Positions 27,009-35,087 of a DNA stretch of 64,000 bases are shown here, piece after piece (position 1 is the first letter of the stretch; each line of letters starts with the position of its first letter). Position numbers and translations under genes: made by a program. Source of the stretch: Anaerolineae bacterium (GTDB lineage: Bacteria; Chloroflexota; Anaerolineae; Aggregatilineales; J027); the NCBI GenBank assembly GCA_021463865.1, contig JAJTXY010000001.1:369896-433895 (forward strand), given 5' to 3'. The notes below the pieces were generated by a model. The model saw only the letters and a list, made by a program, of their open reading frames with translations. It made no database searches and had not been told where the DNA came from.

Positions 27009-28298
27009 ATGCGAAGTTCATTTTCAGTTGGAATGCGGGGTGTGCTGTTGACCTTTGTACTGGTGGCAACAGGGGTCGTAGGAATGGGCACGACGCTATC
27101 CGTCAATGCGCAAGATGGCGGGGCGCAAACCCCGGCGCAATTGTGCGAAGCGGCTATACCAAACGTCACCGAACCTGAGACCCGTACCTATGATGCCCCC
27201 GAAGCCGTGTTGGAAGAAGGCGTAAATTATCAGGCCATTTTCTGCACCGAGCAGGGCGCAATTTATGTTGACCTCTATGAGCAATTTGCACCCGTTACGG
27301 TCAATAATTTTGTTTTTCTTGCCAACGAAGGCTATTACAACAACACGACATTCCACCGTGTTATCGCAGATTTCATGATTCAGGGCGGCGACCCGGAAGG
27401 CACTGGTATGGGTGGCCCGGGCTATGAGTTTCAAAATGAAGTGCTGCCGTTCCTCACGTTTGCCGAAGCTGGCGTGCTGGCGATGGCGAATGCTGGCCCG
27501 GATACCAATGGCAGCCAGTTCTTTATCACCCGTGCTCCTACGCAATACTTGGATGGCGATTACTCCATTTTTGGGGTCGTACTCGAAGGCCAAGATGTGG
27601 TGTTGAATGTGACTGACCGCGATCCAGATACCGCAACTGAAGAGGGTGATACCCTCCACACGGTTTTGATCGTCACCGATCCCACAACTGTTCAAACGAC
27701 ATACGTTCCACCTGTGGCATTTACGGCTGACCAGACGTTTGAAGTCATATCAGCCTTGCTGCCTGCTGAGAGTGGGTTTACGCAATTGGAGCAGGGGACG
27801 GGGTTGTTTACAGGGAGTGAAGAAGCGGTTGGTCAATTTGATGAGGCCGTTCAAGCAACCGCGACCACATGGTATGGTCTGGGCGGATTTGCCTATGAAG
27901 CCGGTAGTTCTTGGCAGGTTGCGGAGTGTCCGGCTGATCCTGAACTCTTTGGGATTGGCTTACGTATGTTGGACTGGGGCACAGCCAAAGATGCCGCTAC
28001 CGCCGTGCAAGATGCTTCATTGGGCGAGTTGATGACTGCCCAAGGTTATACCCTCTATGAAACGGATGAGGCGACCCTGACCGGGCCACTATTCACGCGC
28101 AATACCAGTGATTTCTGTGATAAACCCGGGATTCAGGCCCGTTACATCTTCGCCGAAGACCGCTATGTTTTAATGGTGGACATCATGGTGGATGAAAACG
28201 TGGAGGCGCTCGATCAACTGCCGTTGCTCATTAAGACCAATTTCTCCGACATTTTGGAAGGATTGGTTGGCAATATCATTCTCGCTGGAATGAATTAG
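27009..28298 (+). CDS. Exported cyclophilin-type peptidyl-prolyl isomerase with extra C-terminal domain
   Basis: A 429-residue exported protein. Signal peptide (about 1-34, ending NAQD), then a complete cyclophilin domain (about 70-235) with FHRVIADFMIQGGDP, ANAGPDTNGSQFFIT and YLDGDYSIFGVV; the catalytic arginine of FHR is present, so cis-trans isomerisation of peptidyl-prolyl bonds is expected. A second domain of about 190 residues follows (from TFEVISALLPAESG), of unknown function, with four cysteines in the whole mature protein that could form disulphides. ATG at 27009 has AGGAG five bases upstream, better than the in-frame ATG at 26976. Active counterpart to the degenerate cyclophilin half at 17148. 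Confidence 0.9.
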   Translation: MRSSFSVGMRGVLLTFVLVATGVVGMGTTLSVNAQDGGAQTPAQLCEAAIPNVTEPETRTYDAPEAVLEEGVNYQAIFCTEQGAIYVDLYEQFAPVTVNNFVFLANEGYYNNTTFHRVIADFMIQGGDPEGTGMGGPGYEFQNEVLPFLTFAEAGVLAMANAGPDTNGSQFFITRAPTQYLDGDYSIFGVVLEGQDVVLNVTDRDPDTATEEGDTLHTVLIVTDPTTVQTTYVPPVAFTADQTFEVISALLPAESGFTQLEQGTGLFTGSEEAVGQFDEAVQATATTWYGLGGFAYEAGSSWQVAECPADPELFGIGLRMLDWGTAKDAATAVQDASLGELMTAQGYTLYETDEATLTGPLFTRNTSDFCDKPGIQARYIFAEDRYVLMVDIMVDENVEALDQLPLLIKTNFSDILEGLVGNIILAGMN

Positions 28299-28320
28299 AC
28301 TTCAATCTGCAAAATCAAAT

Positions 28321-28347
28321 GGGGTGGTTGGCAAAAACAATCACCCC
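28321..28347 (+). terminator. Strong hairpin after the cyclophilin gene, without T run
   Basis: GGGGTGGTTG (28321-28330) pairs with CAATCACCCC (28338-28347), loop GCAAAAA. No T run follows, so it may protect the 3' end or act weakly as a terminator. Confidence 0.45.
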
Positions 28348-28412
28348 GAATATGTTTGGGTGAACGGCAACGTCCACCCTTTGTTTATTTGCACTTAGGG
28401 GTTTTGAAAGAA

Positions 28413-28910
28413 ATGAAATATTTTACAACCGTCAATGGACAGACCTATGAAGTCGAAATCAACCGCGAGGGTGAGGTCAAGGTCAATGGGGAAGTCCGCC
28501 AAGTGGATTTTAAGACTTTGGGCGTCAATCGGATTTATTCGCTGTTGATTGACAACCAATCGTTTGAGGCCGTCGTAGAAGACCGTGATGGCAAATTTCA
28601 GGTGTTGATGGCGGGTGATTTATATGAAGTGGATGTCACCGACGAACGGGAGATGCGCCTAGCGAGGGCTTCAGGTACACTGGCCGGGGTAGGGGGGGAA
28701 GCCACCATCCGTTCCCCTATGCCGGGTACGATTGTGGCAATCCCCGTCACAGTTGGACAAGAAGTGACCAAAGGAATGCCTGTGGTGATTTTGGAATCTA
28801 TGAAGATGCAGAACGAATTAAAAGCGCCCCGCGATGGTGTCGTTCATCACATTAACGTCAAACCCGGCGATAATGTGGATCAAAATCAGGTCTTGGTCAC
28901 GATGCACTAA
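28413..28910 (+). CDS. Biotin carboxyl carrier-type protein
   Basis: A 165-residue acyl carrier of the biotinyl/lipoyl family. The C-terminal domain (about 95-165) carries ESMKM with the biotin-accepting Lys131, preceded by SPMPGTIVAIPVTVGQEVTKG. The N-terminal half (YEVEINREGEVKVNGEV...) is the small beta region found in carriers of pyruvate, acetyl-CoA/propionyl-CoA or oxaloacetate decarboxylase-type enzymes. No biotin carboxylase or carboxyltransferase gene is nearby, so its partner is elsewhere and its role cannot be fixed. ATG at 28413 is chosen because the domain begins there; the frame is open further upstream with an unlikely leader. Confidence 0.88.
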   Translation: MKYFTTVNGQTYEVEINREGEVKVNGEVRQVDFKTLGVNRIYSLLIDNQSFEAVVEDRDGKFQVLMAGDLYEVDVTDEREMRLARASGTLAGVGGEATIRSPMPGTIVAIPVTVGQEVTKGMPVVILESMKMQNELKAPRDGVVHHINVKPGDNVDQNQVLVTMH

Positions 28911-28958
28911 TCACCCTGATTTCACCTTACGAAAATTCCCTTGTGATGGAGTGATAAT

Positions 28959-30812
28959 TTGCCCCAGTGGTCACGCCACAGTCTACGATTTTTGATTGAG
29001 CCATTGTTTGGATTACCCCGGTTTACCTACCTAGTTGCGATCCTCTATATAGCATTGGCAAGCATTTATGCCATCGTCACCCCGGTATTTGAAAAACCCG
29101 ATGAAAATTGGCACTTTGCCTTTGTGATGCACGTCGTCGAAAAAGGCGAACTGCCCTATCAAAGCCTCCCAACTCGTAATCATTATGCCGAGCAGCAAGG
29201 CAGCCAACCGCCGCTTTATTATTTGACGCTGGCGGGACTTCTAAAGGCGGCCAATCAAGATGAATTGATGACCGGGTTTCTGCGACTCAATGTTCGTAAT
29301 GCCCAATTTGGGCAGCATACGTCGCTTTGGCCGGATAATGAAAATGTGTTTGTTCATGGACGGTGCGCTAACGAGTGTGCCAAAACGGAACGGGCGGTTT
29401 ACATTGGACGTGGGCTGAGTATTTTATTGGGACTGATTGCACTTCTTGCGGCGGCTTGGACGATACAATTGATATTTCCAGACCATCCCGCCTTGCTACT
29501 GATTTTTGTTGGCAGCATCGCCTTTAACCCCCAGTTTTTGCACATTTCATCTTCGGTCAGCAACGACCCCATGACCTTTGCGACGGTCAATCTCGCCTTC
29601 CTGTCAGGCTTTTGGTGGCTAAAACATCCGACTAGCTACCGACGAGTCGCTGCATTGGGGATGATGGTTGGCCTAGCGGCATTGTCTAAACCCAGTGGGT
29701 TAAGCGCGGGGGTAATTGCCGGATTCCTTTTGTTATGGGCAGGGATGCTCACATGGCAAACGAGATTCAAGCAGTTGCTCTTGTTTGGCAGTATCGTCTT
29801 TGTGGTGGCGGGTTGGTGGTATATCAATAATCTTGTCCAATATGGCGAACTGACCGGGGTAGAGCGGCACATAGAAATTACGGGCGTCCGAGCACCAGAG
29901 GCAAGTTTTGAGCAAATCAAAACGGAATGGCGCGGCGTTGGAGATTCCTATTGGGCGTCTTTTGGCTGGGGCAACCTCAATATTCGCTCTTCCATTCCCT
30001 ATGATGCGGCACGTATTTTGCAGGCTGTTTTGGCGATTCTATTTGTAATAACGGTGTTTGCGCGGTGGCGGGGTTGGAACATTGAGCAGCGCTGGTTGAT
30101 TGTGTTGTCACTGGTACAGTTTATCTTGGTAGGGGCACTGTTAGCACGTTGGATGCGCATGACCGTCGCCCCGTTAGGCCGATTGATGTATCCGGCCATG
30201 ATTCCTATCTCGCTCATGATCGCCTTGGGGTGGCTTAATGTGATGCCCCAACGCCTGCGGGGGGTTATCAGCCTTGGGGTGACTTCACTGTGGGCGGTTG
30301 TCCCTATTGTATTGGCTGTTACACTAATCCCAGATGCCTATCGCCCGACGCAAAAAATGATGAATTCCGAACCCGGCCCGATCGAAATGACCTTTATTGA
30401 AATGGGTCAGGAAAAGGCAGTGATACACGATTTGGTATGGAGTGAAGATCAAAATTGGATTTATCTGCAAGCCTATTGGGAGCCTAAAGCTGAATTTACC
30501 TTTGATTACCAAATATTCGTGCATGTCTTGGATGCCCAAGGCAATATTATCAGCCAGCGCGACACCCATCCGGGCTTGGGGTATCACCCTACCACGTTAT
30601 GGAAAGCAGGGCAGGGATTTTCCGATATTGTGGTTATCCCGAAACCAATGGGTCAAACTTTTGTAAGTTTTGCTATTGGACTATATCGAGCGCATGATGG
30701 CATGTTTGAGCGTCTCTCTGTGACAAGTCCCATATTTGAAATACGTGACAATGCGGTGCAAATCCCACTTGAACAAGTCCGGCGCGGGATACCGCCTATA
30801 GACACAAAATAA
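28959..30812 (+). CDS. DUF2142-type GT-C membrane glycosyltransferase
   Basis: A 617-residue polytopic membrane protein, paralogue of the one at 13141. After the first helix comes TPVFEKPDENWHFAF (acidic outer-loop motif), then about ten helices containing FNPQFLHISSSVSNDP and LAALSKPSGLSAG, then a C-terminal beta domain (about 470-600) with YQIFVHVLDAQGN. Expected to use a polyprenyl-phosphate sugar on the outer face; acceptor unknown. The start is a TTG at 28959 with GGAG at 28948-28951, spacing 7. It lacks the palindrome-encoded insert of its paralogue. A bidirectional terminator begins at its stop codon. Confidence 0.82.
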   Translation: MPQWSRHSLRFLIEPLFGLPRFTYLVAILYIALASIYAIVTPVFEKPDENWHFAFVMHVVEKGELPYQSLPTRNHYAEQQGSQPPLYYLTLAGLLKAANQDELMTGFLRLNVRNAQFGQHTSLWPDNENVFVHGRCANECAKTERAVYIGRGLSILLGLIALLAAAWTIQLIFPDHPALLLIFVGSIAFNPQFLHISSSVSNDPMTFATVNLAFLSGFWWLKHPTSYRRVAALGMMVGLAALSKPSGLSAGVIAGFLLLWAGMLTWQTRFKQLLLFGSIVFVVAGWWYINNLVQYGELTGVERHIEITGVRAPEASFEQIKTEWRGVGDSYWASFGWGNLNIRSSIPYDAARILQAVLAILFVITVFARWRGWNIEQRWLIVLSLVQFILVGALLARWMRMTVAPLGRLMYPAMIPISLMIALGWLNVMPQRLRGVISLGVTSLWAVVPIVLAVTLIPDAYRPTQKMMNSEPGPIEMTFIEMGQEKAVIHDLVWSEDQNWIYLQAYWEPKAEFTFDYQIFVHVLDAQGNIISQRDTHPGLGYHPTTLWKAGQGFSDIVVIPKPMGQTFVSFAIGLYRAHDGMFERLSVTSPIFEIRDNAVQIPLEQVRRGIPPIDTK

Positions 30813-30843
30813 CTGGCACTTTTCTCAAAGCGCTAGTTATTTT
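30808..30843. terminator. Bidirectional terminator between convergent genes
   Basis: AATAACTGGCACTTT (30808-30822) pairs with AAAGCGCTAGTTATT (30827-30841), one wobble and one mismatch, loop TCTC. T-rich tracts follow on both strands, fitting the convergent genes ending at 30812 and 30865. Confidence 0.8.
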
Positions 30844-30864
30844 GATATTCGCCAACTTCAAAGC

Positions 30865-31242
30865 CTATTTGTTACGCCCAAAACCTCCCCGGCTTCGGAT
30901 ATTAGGGCTATCAGCACCGCGTCCCCCCAGCCGTGTTGATCCACTACCACCTAATCGTCCACCGCCCCAACCGCGCTTGGTTCCAGCCGCCGATACATTC
31001 GGGCGAGTGCCAAAACCGCCACCGCTGCGGATGGTGGGGTCATCGTAGGTGGGCCGATCTTCATATCCCTCATTCCCAAACGATCCCCGCCCCTGAATGT
31101 TGGGGTCGTCATACTGGGGATAATCTGTGCCGACAGGATTTCCACTGGCGCGTGTAGGAAAGCCACGTGCCAAGCGGCTTAAAACCATCAATACGACGAT
31201 GACCAAAAAAGCGAACATACAAAAAGTCAGGATGCTGTCCAT
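30865..31242 (-). CDS. Small membrane protein with Gly/Arg-rich repeat tail
   Basis: A 125-residue protein: one N-terminal membrane helix (about 4-22), then a disordered Gly/Arg/Asp-rich tail. Three 12-residue repeats are seen at 45-56, 67-78 and 111-122, pattern D-[DS]-P-[NT]-I-[QR]-[GS]-[RG]-G-[SG]-F-G. No family recognised. AGGAG lies ten bases before the ATG and the gene follows its upstream neighbour by 12 bases, so the two are an operon. The repeats could be docking peptides or a scaffold; this is inference. Confidence 0.65.
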   Translation of the reverse strand: MDSILTFCMFAFLVIVVLMVLSRLARGFPTRASGNPVGTDYPQYDDPNIQGRGSFGNEGYEDRPTYDDPTIRSGGGFGTRPNVSAAGTKRGWGGGRLGGSGSTRLGGRGADSPNIRSRGGFGRNK

Positions 31243-31254
31243 TGGTTTTCGCTC

Positions 31255-31794
31255 CTATTGAACGCTTAGGCCGACAGAATCGGTCTCGTTGCCGTTCACC
31301 ACAAAAACGACCTCGTAGTTACCGGGTTGAAGTTCGGCCTCCGCTGTCGGCTCGAAGACAAAATTGATACAGGTGTTGTTATAGTCTTGGGCCGCGCTAA
31401 TCACCGCTGTATCTTCAATGGGTTGACCTTCACGATAGAGCCGCGCAAAAATATTGGTGCCTGTGCTCACGGCGCTGTTGGGCGCTACGACATAGATCGA
31501 ATCCGTCGGGGTGAAGGTGGAGGTGTTGTCGGTGGGGCAGCCATTCCGATCCACATTACTTGTTGTTACCAATGAACCGAGGGAAACATCCTCCGTATTA
31601 TCTTCGGGTACTTCCACTTGGTTATCATTGTTATTATTGTTGCCATTGTTATCGTCGTCATCGCCCCCAAAAATCACGGGCAGCACGAGGATAATACAAG
31701 CCAGTGCCACCAAAATAAGACACCCAAAACCTAAAGTCTTGGCATCCAGTTTCATGCGATTTTGAGGTGTGGTATTCGTTTTGCTGGGATTCAT
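31255..31794 (-). CDS. Membrane-anchored Ig-like protein, unknown
   Basis: A 179-residue protein: short polar N-terminus, one membrane helix (about 20-42), an Asp/Asn-only linker (GGDDDDNNGNNNNND), then an outer beta-sandwich-like domain with two cysteines (NGCPTDN and NNTCINF) that could pair, ending in YEVVFVVNGNETDSVGLSV. No enzyme motif. ATG at 31794 has AAGGAA eight bases upstream; two upstream in-frame ATG codons (31800, 31812) are poorer. First gene of a two-gene minus operon. Confidence 0.65.
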   Translation of the reverse strand: MNPSKTNTTPQNRMKLDAKTLGFGCLILVALACIILVLPVIFGGDDDDNNGNNNNNDNQVEVPEDNTEDVSLGSLVTTSNVDRNGCPTDNTSTFTPTDSIYVVAPNSAVSTGTNIFARLYREGQPIEDTAVISAAQDYNNTCINFVFEPTAEAELQPGNYEVVFVVNGNETDSVGLSVQ

Positions 31795-31943
31795 GCTCAT
31801 TTTCCTTATCATTGCAAAAGGCTACACCTTGTTTGATGGTAAGATTTTTCCGGTGGAAATCCATCGGGCAGGGGGTTGGTTTTGGTTTGGGATGTTTAAC
31901 AGGAAGGGGTTAGGCTAACTGACCCATATACGGAACATCGCCC

Positions 31944-31972
31944 TTGTGAGAAAAAGCACCAGTCCGTATAAT
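31944..31972 (+). promoter_or_regulatory. Promoter of the 32013 glycosyltransferase operon
   Basis: TTGTGA (31944-31949), 17 bases, TATAAT (31967-31972); predicted start about 34 bases before the GTG start codon. Confidence 0.65.
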
Positions 31973-32012
31973 CGCTTGGCTTTTCCCTGAAGTTTATAGC
32001 TAGGAGACTGTT

Positions 32013-33260
32013 GTGCAGCGAAAAAACGCTTACAACATCCTGTGTGTGGCGGCTACCCCCTTTTTTGTGGATCGCGGTGGTCATATTCACATTTATGAAC
32101 AAGCCCGTGCCCTCCAAAAATTGGGCAATAAGGTGACCATGGTGACATACCACATCGGGCGTGATATGCCAGATTTAGACATCCGACGCATTGTCAACAT
32201 TCCTTGGTATAAGAAAACGGATGCTGGCCCCTCCTATCAAAAGCCCTATCTGGCTCTGTTGCTGCTCTTGAAATCCATCCAAGTGGCGCGTGAAATTAAA
32301 CCCGATGTGGTTCATGCGCATGGCTGGGATTCGTGTTGGGTAGCGTGGTGGTTGTGGAAACTCTTAGGCATCCCCTATATTTTTGACATGCAGGGGAGCT
32401 TCTCCGGTGAGATTGCTGAACATGGTTACAGTGCCAAAGGCGGCCCCTACTATAATTTCCTGAGCAGCATTGAACGGCTGACGCTGAAAAAATCGCCCGT
32501 CATCCTGACCTCATCCACTCAAATTTGCCAGCAGTCCCGCGAACGCTTCAATTTAAGCGACGACCATGCGTGGGCCATTTTGGATGGGGTAGATACGGAT
32601 GAATTTTCGCCGGACACCTATCCACACGACCCGGTTTTGCATGAAAAATTGGGTCTGCCTACTGACAAAAAAATCATTGTCTTTATGGGCCTGCTCAAAA
32701 CCTATCAAGGCGTGGATGATATGATCGAGGCCGCGCGGGTGTTGGTGCATGAACGCGGTTACACAGGCGCTCACTTTTTGGTGATGGGTTTCCCCGATGA
32801 AGATTTGTATGCGGCTAAGGCGGCTGAAAAAGGGGTGAAAGACTATTTCACCTTTACAGGCAAGGTTGAATATCGGGAAACCGGGCATTATATGGCCCTC
32901 GCAGATGTAGCGATTGCCCCCAAGATTGCCATTACCGAAGGCGACGCCAAAATCTATTTCTACATGGCGATGGGCCTGCCTGTCGTGGCCTATGAGCGGC
33001 CTGCCAGCCTTGAAATTTTGGGTAATTTGGGCTTCTACGCCAAATTCCATGATCCGGTAGATTTAGCGCGGGCTTTGCATGAAGCGCTCGAAAATCCCGA
33101 TTTGAAGGCACGTGGCGCGGCGAATCGTCAAAAAGCGGTTGACGAATATTCATGGACAGCCGTTGCACGACGCATTATGGATGCCTATGCCATTGCCGAA
33201 GATCGCATGTCGGGTCGTCGTCGTGCAAATGAACCCGTGATTGGAACGCAACGCACATGA
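32013..33260 (+). CDS. Family 4 glycosyltransferase
   Basis: A 415-residue GT-B enzyme. N-terminal half: ILCVAATPFFVDRGGHIHIYEQARALQKLG (acceptor-side glycine loop, residues about 9-38) and PDVVHAHGWDS; C-terminal half: IIVFMGLLKTYQGVDDMIEAA and the donor motif EGDAKIYFYMAMGLPVVAYE. The motif is a variant of E-x7-E with lysine in place, as in several wall- or lipid-glycan transferases. GTG start, AGGAG six bases upstream. The next gene begins inside its stop (ATGA), so translation is coupled to a membrane protein of the flippase-like family. Confidence 0.9.
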   Translation: MQRKNAYNILCVAATPFFVDRGGHIHIYEQARALQKLGNKVTMVTYHIGRDMPDLDIRRIVNIPWYKKTDAGPSYQKPYLALLLLLKSIQVAREIKPDVVHAHGWDSCWVAWWLWKLLGIPYIFDMQGSFSGEIAEHGYSAKGGPYYNFLSSIERLTLKKSPVILTSSTQICQQSRERFNLSDDHAWAILDGVDTDEFSPDTYPHDPVLHEKLGLPTDKKIIVFMGLLKTYQGVDDMIEAARVLVHERGYTGAHFLVMGFPDEDLYAAKAAEKGVKDYFTFTGKVEYRETGHYMALADVAIAPKIAITEGDAKIYFYMAMGLPVVAYERPASLEILGNLGFYAKFHDPVDLARALHEALENPDLKARGAANRQKAVDEYSWTAVARRIMDAYAIAEDRMSGRRRANEPVIGTQRT

Positions 33261-34294
33261 CCGAAGCCACACCAACCAAGCGCTCAATCAACTGGAAACG
33301 CATGTGGAACTGGGGTCGTCTGATTTTAGGCGTAGGCGGTCTTGGGATCGTTATCTATAGCGTGTCTGAACGAGATGCGTTGATAGAAGGCCTACTGAAA
33401 GTCAATTTGTGGTGGGTATTGGTTGCCCTAGTGCTAAATTTTGCCGCCACCCTTGTCAAAACAGGCCGATGGTGGTTAGTGCTGCAAGGGAGCGATATTC
33501 CAAACCTGAAACCCTCCCGCTTATTGGGAACGTACCTAGTCGGTATGTTTTTTAGCCAATTTATGCCGGGGTCTTCGATGGGCGGGGACGCTATGCGCAT
33601 GGTTGAGATGAGCGCAGATTCTGGCAAAGCCGCTAGTTCAATCGCCTCGGTGATGATTGAGCGTGTCGTGGGCATGTTGACCATTTTGAGTACCGCCAGC
33701 CTGATTCTGCTGTTCACCAACTATGATGAATTGACCCTAACCTTTGAATTGGCAATGCACATCCTGTCAGTTGGCGGGATTGCGGCCTTGTTTGTCTTAC
33801 GAATGGGCTGGTTTGTTGAGCCATTTACCAAGTTGCTGACGCGCTTCAAATTAGGCAAGGTTGCGGGGAAGGTGGCCTCACTCAGCGAAGCGCTCCAAAG
33901 TCAGCTTGGCAGTGTCCGTATCTTGTTTTACATGGTTGCCCTATCCTTTTTGGCAAATGCCATGACCATGACGGGGGCTTATTTGGTGCTGATCGGTTTT
34001 GGTGAAACAGTGCCTTACTTTGCCTTTATACCGCTGATGTGTATGGCCGTAGCGGTTGAATTGATTCCAATTTCCCCCGGCGCGTTGGGCCTACGTGAAG
34101 CCACCTATGTCGCCTTTTTGACAGGCTTTTTGGGCGTGGCTGAATCCGCCTCACTGGGGACGGCCCTCGTTGTGCGTGCGATTAGCATGGTGCATGGTGT
34201 CATCGGCGGCCTTATTCTGGTCAGTCGAGGGATTAGTTCCAATCAGAGGAGCGAAGTCAACCCCAACACCACCGCGCCATCTGCGACATCCTGA
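33257..34294 (+). CDS. Lysylphosphatidylglycerol synthase-type flippase domain protein
   Basis: A 345-residue integral membrane protein of the LPG_synthase_TM (UPF0104, PF03706) family, with about eight helices. Family features seen: WWVLVALVLNFAATLVKTGRWW, LLGTYLVGMFFSQFMPGSSMGGDAMRM and ISPGALGLREATYVAFL. The domain is the lipid-translocating half of MprF and stands alone in many glycan loci; no aminoacyltransferase half is attached. Coupled by a four-base overlap to the glycosyltransferase, which suggests it moves or binds the lipid product. A second family member is at 57951. Ends before a strong terminator. Confidence 0.9.
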   Translation: MTEATPTKRSINWKRMWNWGRLILGVGGLGIVIYSVSERDALIEGLLKVNLWWVLVALVLNFAATLVKTGRWWLVLQGSDIPNLKPSRLLGTYLVGMFFSQFMPGSSMGGDAMRMVEMSADSGKAASSIASVMIERVVGMLTILSTASLILLFTNYDELTLTFELAMHILSVGGIAALFVLRMGWFVEPFTKLLTRFKLGKVAGKVASLSEALQSQLGSVRILFYMVALSFLANAMTMTGAYLVLIGFGETVPYFAFIPLMCMAVAVELIPISPGALGLREATYVAFLTGFLGVAESASLGTALVVRAISMVHGVIGGLILVSRGISSNQRSEVNPNTTAPSATS

Positions 34295-34301
34295 TAATTT
34301 T

Positions 34302-34335
34302 AGGTGGAGTAACCAAGTTGCTCCACCTCTTTTTT
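34302..34335 (+). terminator. Intrinsic terminator
   Basis: AGGTGGAG (34302-34309) pairs with CTCCACCT (34321-34328), followed by CTTTTTT. Ends the 32013-34294 operon. Confidence 0.85.
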
Positions 34336-34354
34336 CAACAGTTTAGAGGCTGGT

Positions 34355-34987
34355 ATGCCAAATCTCCCATCTGACGACACGCTGCAAAAAATCTTGACCG
34401 AACTTGAGCCAGAAAATCATCTGGGGGCACTTTTGACCGTGCAAATGGGTGGCACGCCGGAAGAAGTTCAACTGTTGCTGCAAACCACTGAATTTGATGA
34501 GGAGCGAAACGGCCTGCGCCCCACCGGAAGTTATATCATTCGTTGTTTAGGTGTACGTGAACATCGAGTCAGCGTTGGTTTGTTTAATTCGATGGTCTAT
34601 ACGGAAACACACTCCCTTTTGTGGAATCATAATTATCCTTTTCAGCAAGTCTATTTTAGCGGTATGCCCGATAACGTGGATGGTCTGATGCTGGAACTGA
34701 CCCAGTTATACGGACAGCACTATGGCAATTTCCGCACCCTTGCCGATGACCTCAATCGTGCTATGCCCCTAGGGAAGTTGCTCACTTCGGGGCGTGGGCT
34801 GTTGGGAGAAATGCCCATCCCCATGACCGAAAAAGTGCAAAAATTACTCGAAGGTCATGGCCTAGCCGTCAGTTTAATAGACTCTGACCAAAATCCACCT
34901 GAAGCGCAACACGCTTTGTTGGTGATGGACGACTCTTTTTTCATTGCTCAACTCTATAGTGCCGACCCCCTTGAAGGTAAAAATTAG
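34355..34987 (+). CDS. Protein of unknown function
   Basis: A 210-residue soluble protein with no signal or membrane helix. Mixed alpha/beta composition; distinct stretches are TGSYIIRCLGVREHRVSVGLF and NYPFQQVYFSGMPDNVDGLM. The central part would form a beta-sheet layer and the C-terminal third is helical. I recognise no family. It lies between a terminator and a histidine kinase gene (100 bases downstream), and could be read with the kinase, but no link is proven. Confidence 0.75.
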   Translation: MPNLPSDDTLQKILTELEPENHLGALLTVQMGGTPEEVQLLLQTTEFDEERNGLRPTGSYIIRCLGVREHRVSVGLFNSMVYTETHSLLWNHNYPFQQVYFSGMPDNVDGLMLELTQLYGQHYGNFRTLADDLNRAMPLGKLLTSGRGLLGEMPIPMTEKVQKLLEGHGLAVSLIDSDQNPPEAQHALLVMDDSFFIAQLYSADPLEGKN

Positions 34988-35087
34988 CCCTTCTTGCCAG
35001 ACCGCGTTATCGTAGAGGAAGATAAAATTCAGTCTGCCCGAATACTGTTAAGCCTCAAAGGTTTTGGGTCTATAGAGAGGTCACTGG

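Noticed and set aside
31003..31060. Gly-codon-rich DNA repeats as a CRISPR or tandem array
   Set aside because: The short repeats encode the three peptide motifs of the gene at 30865; spacing is irregular and there are no spacers.
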